Positions 1-5,007 of a DNA stretch of 5,885 nt are shown one piece after another (position 1 is the first letter of the stretch; every line of letters begins with the position of its first letter). Under the pieces are notes generated by a model that saw only the letters and a list, made by a program, of their open reading frames with translations, was not told where the DNA came from and searched no databases. Position numbers and translations under genes: made by a program. The DNA is from Paracoccaceae bacterium (GTDB lineage: Bacteria > Pseudomonadota > Alphaproteobacteria > Rhodobacterales > Rhodobacteraceae): positions 1 to 5,885 of the forward strand of contig JAPOSK010000499.1 in the NCBI GenBank assembly GCA_026709725.1. Direction: 5' to 3'.

Positions 1-803
1 CCGATGGCCGATGAAACCTTGGCCGCTGCATGACAGATGGCTGCGCTGAAATCCACAATTGCCCGATTGGTAAAACGGGATGCCGGTCCCGAGATTGAAA
101 TCGCCGCGGTCGTCGACCCCTTGGCACCAAAAATCGGGGCTGCGATGCAGCACATGCCATAATGGCGTTCGCCATTGTCAATCGACCATCCCTGCTGCCG
201 GATTCGTTCGAGTTCAGCGAACAGGTGATCCGGTTTGGTTATGGTGTTGCCTGTGAACTCTTCCATGCCCTTCTTTTGCAGAAGCGCCTCAACATCCTTG
301 CGCGGGAGATAGGCGAGGAGAGCCTTGCCGACTCCGGAAGCATGCATTTGTGAACGCATTCCCGGCTGGAAACAGGCGCGCACGGGGTTGGGTGATTCGA
401 TCTGGCTTAAAAAGACGGCATCCCCGTCATTGGCAATGGCGAGATTGGCCGTCTCGCCTGTTTCGGCCACCAGATCCTTCATGACATCACGGGCAGCCTC
501 CACCACATCGATACGGTTGAGGAAGCCGGAGCCGACCCGAAAGGCCTCGACGCCAATCATCCAGTCCTGGCTGACTTCATCGAAATCGGCAAAACGATAA
601 TTGTGCAGCGTCATCAGCAGTCGCCGGGCAGTTGAGGGGGGCATGCCCGCCTGCATGGCGATTTCGGTCAGGGAGACCCGACGTTCCCGTGCCAGCAATT
701 CGAGAAGCTTGAGTCCACGTTCCAGTGCCACCACTTTCGTTGAATCTGTTTCGGTGGGATTTTTGCGCGGCCGTCCACGCGGCCGTCTTACGACATCGTC
801 CAT
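1..803 (-). CDS. IclR-family transcriptional regulator, AllR/BhcR-like (C-terminus cut by window edge)
   Basis: Reading the - strand from 803 gives 267 codons open to the window edge. The family fit is clear: a winged helix-turn-helix at about residues 24-80 (HTH near 44-66, SLTEIAMQAGMPPSTARRLL) and an IclR effector-binding domain from about 84 to the end, with HASGVGKALLAYL at 154-166 and AAISISGPASR at 233-243. From memory it resembles E. coli AllR (271 aa) along its length. D209, C219, S236 and S238 align with AllR D207, C217, S234 and S236, which contact glyoxylate. Only a few C-terminal residues should be missing. I chose ATG 803 because AGGA lies 9 nt upstream and the resulting N-terminus (MDDVVRRPRGRPRK) parallels AllR; ATG 845 would add 14 residues but has no Shine-Dalgarno. 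It is divergent from aceE, so it probably controls that operon, itself, or both. Family is near certain. The ligand is inferred: glyoxylate, pyruvate or another small 2-oxoacid. Confidence 0.93.
   Translation of the reverse strand, partial: MDDVVRRPRGRPRKNPTETDSTKVVALERGLKLLELLARERRVSLTEIAMQAGMPPSTARRLLMTLHNYRFADFDEVSQDWMIGVEAFRVGSGFLNRIDVVEAARDVMKDLVAETGETANLAIANDGDAVFLSQIESPNPVRACFQPGMRSQMHASGVGKALLAYLPRKDVEALLQKKGMEEFTGNTITKPDHLFAELERIRQQGWSIDNGERHYGMCCIAAPIFGAKGSTTAAISISGPASRFTNRAIVDFSAAICHAAAKVSSAI
762..788 (-). other. AT-hook-like basic motif at the regulator's N-terminus
   Basis: Residues 6-14 of the regulator read RRPRGRPRK, which contains the RGRP core of AT-hook minor-groove binding motifs. 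AllR has a shorter version (RRRGRP), so a basic tail ahead of the winged HTH is not unique to this protein. The motif lies outside the HTH and could add contacts with the very AT-rich control region next to the gene. The motif is seen directly; its DNA-binding role is inferred. Confidence 0.55.
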
Positions 804-876
804 GACAAACTGTCCTGTATTCCCCTTTGATGATTCCAGTGCCATTACATAGGTATAATCCAATATGTATTTAAGT

Positions 877-888
877 GCAATATTTTGC
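877..888. repeat. Imperfect dyad GCAA-N4-TTGC, candidate operator
   Basis: GCAATATTTTGC pairs in 10 of 12 positions as an inverted repeat. Outer TTA (871-873) and TAA (892-894) are also symmetric about the same centre. These are among the few G/C bases in the AT-rich core, which makes them stand out. The dyad overlaps the candidate -10 of the regulator, so a dimeric repressor bound here could autoregulate. It does not match the E. coli IclR or AllR operator consensus. Confidence 0.35.
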
Positions 889-910
889 TAATAAAAAAAT
901 ATAATGTTAA
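882..910 (-). promoter_or_regulatory. Candidate sigma-70 promoter for the regulator gene
   Basis: On the - strand, TTAACA (910-905, 5/6 to the -35 consensus) is followed after 17 nt by CAAAAT (887-882, 4/6 to the -10 consensus). A start near 875 would leave a leader of about 72 nt to ATG 803, or 30 nt to ATG 845. In DNA this AT-rich, chance matches are common, so the assignment is weak. Confidence 0.25.
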
Positions 911-943
911 AAAATTAAATATAAACTACTGAATAACATGTAG

Positions 944-955
944 AAAAATATTTTT
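944..955. repeat. Perfect 12-bp A/T palindrome
   Basis: AAAAATATTTTT is a perfect palindrome centred at 949/950, followed by more T-rich sequence to 961. It could be an UP-element-like or curved segment upstream of aceE, or an AT-hook target. A/T-only palindromes also arise easily by chance in sequence of this composition. Confidence 0.3.
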
Positions 956-956
956 A

Positions 957-984
957 TTTTTAATGTGGAAATATTTTATAAAAT
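957..984 (+). promoter_or_regulatory. aceE: Weak candidate promoter for the aceE operon
   Basis: TAAAAT at 979-984 matches the -10 consensus at 5 of 6 positions. TTTTTA at 957-962 is a poor -35 (3 of 6) at 16-nt spacing. A start near 991 would give a leader of about 54 nt to ATG 1045. The poor -35 would fit an activator-dependent or UP-element-driven promoter, but the call is weak because A/T-only matches are expected here. Confidence 0.2.
966..980. promoter_or_regulatory. IclR-type operator half-site (TGGAAAT)
   Basis: TGGAAATATTTTATA carries an intact left half of the E. coli IclR-type operator (TGGAAATNATTTCCA, recalled from the literature), but the right half is degenerate (4 of 7 positions match). 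Its core AAATATTT (969-976) is a perfect palindrome. It overlaps the candidate aceE promoter, where a repressor could act. The half-site is visible; use as an operator is speculative. Confidence 0.25.
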
Positions 985-1034
985 AACTATTTTATTCTGC
1001 AACGCCGGATGGTAGATGATCCGGGGCGAATAAC

Positions 1035-1040
1035 GGAGGA
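1035..1040 (+). promoter_or_regulatory. aceE: Shine-Dalgarno of aceE (decides the start codon)
   Basis: GGAGGA ends 4 nt before ATG 1045. The in-frame upstream ATG at 1009 has only a weak GCCGG-type sequence before it. This favours 1045 as the real start. An out-of-frame ATG at 1040 overlaps the site but stops after two codons. Confidence 0.85.
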
Positions 1041-1044
1041 TGCG

Positions 1045-3705
1045 ATGATTGATCCTGTCAAGGATATCGACCCGACCGAAACACTGGAGTGGCGTCAGGC
1101 GATTGAGGATGTCATTGAAACAGATGGGGCTGGTCGTGCCCACTATCTTCTGGACCAGGCTGTCGCGTCCGCACGGTCAAGGGGAGCCAATCTCCCGTTC
1201 TCATCCACCACTGATTATGTGAACACGATCCCCGTTGAGGACCAGCCGGAGTATCCCGGCGATCTGGCACTGGAGTGGCGCATCAGAACCATCAATCGCT
1301 GGAACGCAATGGCGACTGTTGTGAAGCGCAACAAGGTCAGTTCCGAATACGGGGGACACATTGCATCCTTTGCATCCTCGGCTGTCATGTACGATATCGG
1401 CATGAATCACTTCTGGAGACCGCGAACAGGGCAGACGGGTGGGGATCTGGTCTTCTTTCAGGGGCATGCCATTCCGGGTATCTATGCCCGCGCGTTCATG
1501 GAGGGACGCCTGACGGAGGCGCAGCTGGAAAACTTTCGATCCGAGTCCGGGGGCGAGGGGCTCTCCTCATATCCGCATCCCTGGCTGATGCCGGATTTCT
1601 GGCAGTTCCCGACGGTGTCAATGGGTCTCGGGCCGCTCATGGCAATCTATCAGGCCCGCTTCATGAAATATCTGCACAACCGCGGAATCATTGACCAGAA
1701 GGATCGGCAGATCTGGGCCTTTCTTGGCGATGGTGAGATGGATGAGCCTGAGAGTCTTGGCGCCATCAGCCTGGCTTCCCGCGAAGAGCTTGGCAATCTG
1801 AACTTTGTGATCAACTGCAACCTGCAGCGCCTTGATGGTCCGGTTCGGGGCAATGGCAAGATCATACAGGAACTTGAGGGCATCTTCCGGGGCGCCGGAT
1901 GGAATGTCATCAAGGTCCTCTGGGGTTCGGGTTGGGATGCCCTGCTTGAAAAGGATGAAAGCGGTCGCCTGAAAGAGCTGATGATGGAAACCGTCGATGG
2001 TGACTACCAGACATTCAAGTCACGGGGCGGGGCCTACACGCGTGAACACTTCTTTGGTCGCTACCCGGAAACCCTGGCACTCGCCGCTGACATGACGGAT
2101 GAGGAAATCTGGCAACTCCAGCGGGGCGGGCATGACCCGGAAAAGGTCTACGCAGCCTATGTGGCTGCGATTGCCAACACTGTGCAGCCAACCGCCATCC
2201 TGGTCAAGACGGTCAAGGGGTACGGCATGGGCGAGGCCGGTGAAGGTCAGAACATCACCCACCAGCAGAAGAAGATGGCGCACAATGCCCTTGAGGCCTT
2301 TCGAAATCGCTTCCGGATTCCGGTGTCAGATGATGAAATCGATGCGATTCCATTCGTCCGCCTTGGCAACGAGCAAAAGGATTACATTCTTGCACGGCGC
2401 GATGAGCTGGGCGGAGCGTTCCCCCAGCGGGTCTGGCGCGATGTTCCCAAACTCAGGATTCCTGAATTGAACGCCTTCAGTGCCCAGCTCAAGAGCACTG
2501 GAGAGCGTGAAATCTCCACAACAATGGCATTTGTGCGGATCCTGACCACGCTCTGCCGCGACAAGTCCATCGGCAAGCAGGTCGTGCCCATTGTTCCGGA
2601 TGAAAGCCGGACATTCGGCATGGAAGGCATGTTCCGTCAGCTTGGCATCTACAATCCGGCGGGACAGAATTACAGCCCCGAGGATGCGGACCAGCTGATG
2701 TACTACAAGGAATCCAGCACCGGGCAGGTCCTGCAGGAGGGCATCAATGAAGCCGGGGCCATGGCAGACTGGATTGCTGCGGCCACAAGCTACTCCACGC
2801 ATGGCGTTCCGATGATCCCGTTCTACATCTACTTCTCCATGTTTGGATTCCTGAGGGTTGGCGATCTTGCCTGGGCTGCTGGTGACAGCCGGGCCCGCGG
2901 TTTCCTCCTCGGCGGCACTGCCGGTCGAACAACACTGAATGGTGAGGGGTTGCAACATGAGGATGGTCACAGCCACCTCCTTGCGGCAACGATCCCCAAT
3001 TGCATCAGCTACGACCCGGTCTTCTCCTATGAGGTCGCGGTTATCATCCACCATGGCCTCAAGCGCATGTTTGTCGATCAGGAGGATGTCTTCTTCTATC
3101 TGACCCTGATGAATGAGAATTATGCCCACCCCGAACTGCCCGATGGCAGGGAAGCGGACATCATCAGGGGCCTCTACCGGTTTGCACAGGGAGCAAAACG
3201 TCCCGGCAGGCGCCATGTCAATCTGGTGGGATCGGGCACGATCTTCTTGCAGGTGGTGAAGGCAGCCAAACTGCTCAAGGAGGATTTCGGGATCACGGCT
3301 GATCTGTGGATCGCGACATCCATGAACGAGCTGGCAAGGGAAGGGCAGGACTGTCTGCGCTGGAATCGGTTGAATCCGACGAAGAGTGCCCGTATCCCCC
3401 ATGTCACCGAGACCCTTGGGAGTGCCAGAGGGCCAGTCATTGCCGCGACGGACTACATGAAGAACTACGCCGAGCAAATTCGCGGGTTTGTGAACCAGCC
3501 CTACACTGTCCTTGGGACCGATGGCTTTGGCCGCTCGGACAGCCGGGCCAATTTGCGCCGCTTCTTTGAGGTCGATGCTGAACATATCGCCGCGGCGGCG
3601 ATAACATCGCTCTTTGCGGAAGATGCGGTGACCAGGGCCGAACTCGACAAGGGATTGAAGACCTACCAGATCGACGGTGACAAGCCGAACCCGCGTCTGG
3701 TTTGA
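1045..3705 (+). CDS. aceE: Pyruvate dehydrogenase E1 component, homodimeric AceE type
   Basis: This thiamine-diphosphate enzyme of the cytoplasmic PDHc decarboxylates pyruvate and reductively acetylates the E2 lipoyl group. From ATG 1045 the protein is 886 aa, against 887 for E. coli AceE, with closely matching sequence throughout (compared from memory). The N-terminal segment (about 1-55) is the E2-binding region. The ThDP motif begins GDGEMDEPES at residue 228 and ends at NCNLQRLDGP (N257, N259). H406 in the NITHQ loop matches E. coli H407. E569 in QEGINE and H638 in LQHEDGHSH match the E. coli residues at about 571 and 640. The C-terminal domain is intact (GTDGFGRSDSR; ends NPRLV). ATG 1009 would add 12 residues and lacks a good ribosome site. 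It is first in the operon, 19 nt before aceF. A 2-oxobutyrate dehydrogenase E1 (MdeB-type) is the main alternative, since family members share these motifs; the adjacent E2 and lipoyl-E3 favour PDHc. Confidence 0.96.
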   Translation: MIDPVKDIDPTETLEWRQAIEDVIETDGAGRAHYLLDQAVASARSRGANLPFSSTTDYVNTIPVEDQPEYPGDLALEWRIRTINRWNAMATVVKRNKVSSEYGGHIASFASSAVMYDIGMNHFWRPRTGQTGGDLVFFQGHAIPGIYARAFMEGRLTEAQLENFRSESGGEGLSSYPHPWLMPDFWQFPTVSMGLGPLMAIYQARFMKYLHNRGIIDQKDRQIWAFLGDGEMDEPESLGAISLASREELGNLNFVINCNLQRLDGPVRGNGKIIQELEGIFRGAGWNVIKVLWGSGWDALLEKDESGRLKELMMETVDGDYQTFKSRGGAYTREHFFGRYPETLALAADMTDEEIWQLQRGGHDPEKVYAAYVAAIANTVQPTAILVKTVKGYGMGEAGEGQNITHQQKKMAHNALEAFRNRFRIPVSDDEIDAIPFVRLGNEQKDYILARRDELGGAFPQRVWRDVPKLRIPELNAFSAQLKSTGEREISTTMAFVRILTTLCRDKSIGKQVVPIVPDESRTFGMEGMFRQLGIYNPAGQNYSPEDADQLMYYKESSTGQVLQEGINEAGAMADWIAAATSYSTHGVPMIPFYIYFSMFGFLRVGDLAWAAGDSRARGFLLGGTAGRTTLNGEGLQHEDGHSHLLAATIPNCISYDPVFSYEVAVIIHHGLKRMFVDQEDVFFYLTLMNENYAHPELPDGREADIIRGLYRFAQGAKRPGRRHVNLVGSGTIFLQVVKAAKLLKEDFGITADLWIATSMNELAREGQDCLRWNRLNPTKSARIPHVTETLGSARGPVIAATDYMKNYAEQIRGFVNQPYTVLGTDGFGRSDSRANLRRFFEVDAEHIAAAAITSLFAEDAVTRAELDKGLKTYQIDGDKPNPRLV

Positions 3706-3708
3706 ACC

Positions 3709-3715
3709 GGGAGGA
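3709..3715 (+). promoter_or_regulatory. aceF: Shine-Dalgarno of aceF
   Basis: GGGAGGA lies in the 19-nt gap after the aceE stop and 9 nt before ATG 3725. It is a strong site that supports this start and translation from a shared mRNA. Confidence 0.85.
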
Positions 3716-3724
3716 CACTGAAAT

Positions 3725-4996
3725 ATGGCAATAATCGACATCACCGTTCCCGATATTGGCGATTTCAGCGACGTGCCGGTTGTCGGCGTCCTGGTGGCAC
3801 CCGGCGACGAGGTTGCCGAGGAAGCACCCCTGATCGAACTTGAGAGTGACAAGGCGACGATGGAGGTCCCCGCACCTTCAGCGGGGACGATTGTTGAACT
3901 GAAGGTCAAGGAAGGCGACACCGTATCCGAGGGTGCACTCATCATGACTCTCGAGTCGCAGGAGACCAGGGCGCCGGTTGATCCCCCGTCGCCGGAGGGA
4001 GTCCAGGAACATGAACCCGTCCCACCGTCACCGGCTGTCGGTGCGCCCGCTTCGGGGAGCGGAGCCCTGACCAAGGTTGATGAAACGGGCTTTCGTGCAG
4101 TCCATGCCTCGCCATCCGTTCGCGCTCTGGCCCGGGAACTCGGTGTCGATCTCGCCAGTGTGAAGGGAACGGGCCGCAAGGGCCGCATTATCCGTTCTGA
4201 TGTGACATCAGCTGCCAAAGCATCCCCGAAGGATGGGGCGGCGATGGCGGGCGGTGCAATCCCGCCGGTCCCAACAGTCGATTTTGCCAGATACGGTCCG
4301 GTTGAAACGGTCGAGATGAGTCGGATCAAGAAGATCTCCGGGCCGTCCCTGCATCGATCCTGGCTGAACATCCCGCATGTGACCCATCGTGAAGAAGCCG
4401 ATATCACAGACCTTGAACCCTATCGTCGTGCGCTGGACACGAAGGCGCGGGATGAGGGCTACCGGGTAACGCTGCTGGCATTTGCCATTAAGGCCACCGT
4501 CTGTGCCCTGAAAAACCATTGGGAGGTCAATGCTTCACTGCATCCCGATGGAGATAAACTCATCCGCAAATCATACTATCATATCGCCTTTGCCGCTGAC
4601 ACGCCGCACGGGCTGGTTGTCCCGGTGATCAGGGATGCCGATCAGAAAGGAATCATCGACATCTCCGGGGAACTCGGAGACCTTTCGGCCCGTGCCCGCG
4701 CCGGGAAACTCAAGGGATCCGACATGCAGGGTGCCACCTTCACCATCTCGTCACTGGGTGGCATCGGTGGTCACTCCTTCACGCCGATCATCAATGCACC
4801 GGAGGTGGCCATTCTCGGCATGACCCGCTCCAGGATGGTACCGGTCTGGGACAGGGAGCAGGAACAGTTCGTGCCGCGACTCATGCAGCCGCTCTGTCTC
4901 TCCTATGATCACCGGGCCATTGACGGGGCGCTTGCCGCGCGTTTCTGCGCCGATCTTGCCCGTTACCTCGGCGATATCCGCAATATTCTGCTTTAG
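3725..4996 (+). CDS. aceF: Dihydrolipoyllysine acetyltransferase, PDHc E2 component (single lipoyl domain)
   Basis: E2 forms the core of the complex and moves the acetyl group from its lipoyl arm to CoA. The 423-aa protein has a complete E2 layout: lipoyl domain 1-78 with the modified lysine at K43 (ESDKATME); a Pro/Ala/Ser-rich mobile linker at about 79-126; a peripheral-subunit-binding domain at 127-160 (HASPSVRALARELGVDLASV, then GTGRKGRI); a second linker; and the catalytic domain from about 195 to the end. The acyltransferase signature DHRAIDG carries H396 and D400. E. coli AceF is much longer (630 aa) because it has three lipoyl domains; one-lipoyl forms occur in other bacteria. The lipoyl domain is 72% identical to that of the next gene product. 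It lies 19 nt after aceE and 11 nt before lpd. Acetyl specificity is inferred from the AceE neighbour; a related acyl substrate remains possible. Confidence 0.95.
   Translation: MAIIDITVPDIGDFSDVPVVGVLVAPGDEVAEEAPLIELESDKATMEVPAPSAGTIVELKVKEGDTVSEGALIMTLESQETRAPVDPPSPEGVQEHEPVPPSPAVGAPASGSGALTKVDETGFRAVHASPSVRALARELGVDLASVKGTGRKGRIIRSDVTSAAKASPKDGAAMAGGAIPPVPTVDFARYGPVETVEMSRIKKISGPSLHRSWLNIPHVTHREEADITDLEPYRRALDTKARDEGYRVTLLAFAIKATVCALKNHWEVNASLHPDGDKLIRKSYYHIAFAADTPHGLVVPVIRDADQKGIIDISGELGDLSARARAGKLKGSDMQGATFTISSLGGIGGHSFTPIINAPEVAILGMTRSRMVPVWDREQEQFVPRLMQPLCLSYDHRAIDGALAARFCADLARYLGDIRNILL
3848..3867 (+). repeat. Lipoyl-site direct repeat, copy 1 (second copy 5131-5150)
   Basis: GACAAGGCGACGATGGAGGT occurs identically here and at 5131-5150. 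It encodes the sequence around the lipoylated lysine (DKATMEV) in both aceF and lpd. The wider lipoyl domains (3725-3958 and 5008-5241) are 72% identical in protein but differ at many synonymous sites, so this short exact match reflects conservation of the site in an older duplication. Confidence 0.8.
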
Positions 4997-4999
4997 GGG
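4995..4999 (+). promoter_or_regulatory. lpd: Shine-Dalgarno of lpd, overlapping the aceF stop codon
   Basis: AGGGG begins inside the TAG stop of aceF and ends 8 nt before ATG 5008. The overlap fits translational coupling between E2 and E3. Confidence 0.7.
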
Positions 5000-5007
5000 C
5001 ACCCGTT

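Larger units (their letters stand above)
804..1044. promoter_or_regulatory. Divergent, extremely AT-rich control region between the regulator and aceE
   Basis: This is the only substantial non-coding stretch. By hand count, 851-1000 has 24 G/C in 150 bases (16%), far below the flanking genes. It includes A/T tracts (893-899, 944-960) and several short dyads. It must hold the start signals of both divergent genes. Such composition suits intrinsically curved DNA, UP elements and easy melting. I see no small ORF with a ribosome binding site, no tRNA, and no GC-rich hairpin followed by a T run. Positions 804-845 are coding if the regulator starts at 845, and 1009-1044 are coding if aceE starts at 1009. 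Confidence 0.8.

Noticed and set aside
162..852. Three open frames of 63-91 codons on the + strand
   Set aside because: All lie antisense to the IclR-family regulator, which has clear HTH and effector-domain motifs on the - strand. None has a domain or convincing ribosome site.
854..859. Perfect TATAAT on the + strand as an aceE -10 box
   Set aside because: The nearest -35-like sequence (TTGATG, 827-832) is 21 nt away, too far, and the site lies about 180 nt upstream of the aceE start within very AT-rich DNA. A chance match is likelier, though a distal promoter is not excluded.
851..1000. Small RNA, riboswitch, CRISPR array or replication origin in the AT-rich island
   Set aside because: There is no regular repeat-spacer structure, no GC-rich stem-loop, no terminator and no cluster of DnaA-box-like TTATCCACA sequences. 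Low G+C alone is not enough to claim any of these.
3706..3724. Possible terminator or promoter between aceE and aceF, or in the 4997-5007 gap
   Set aside because: The gaps are only 19 and 11 nt, filled by Shine-Dalgarno sequences, with no hairpin plus T run.
2326..4407. A 693-codon open frame on the - strand antisense to the end of aceE and most of aceF
   Set aside because: It runs opposite two unmistakable genes and spans their junction. Within aceE it is codon-aligned with the sense frame, so its openness there only needs TTA, CTA and TCA codons to be avoided. Its translation shows low-complexity Ser/Ala/Thr runs and no recognisable domain. It is unusually long but is best explained as a codon-usage shadow.
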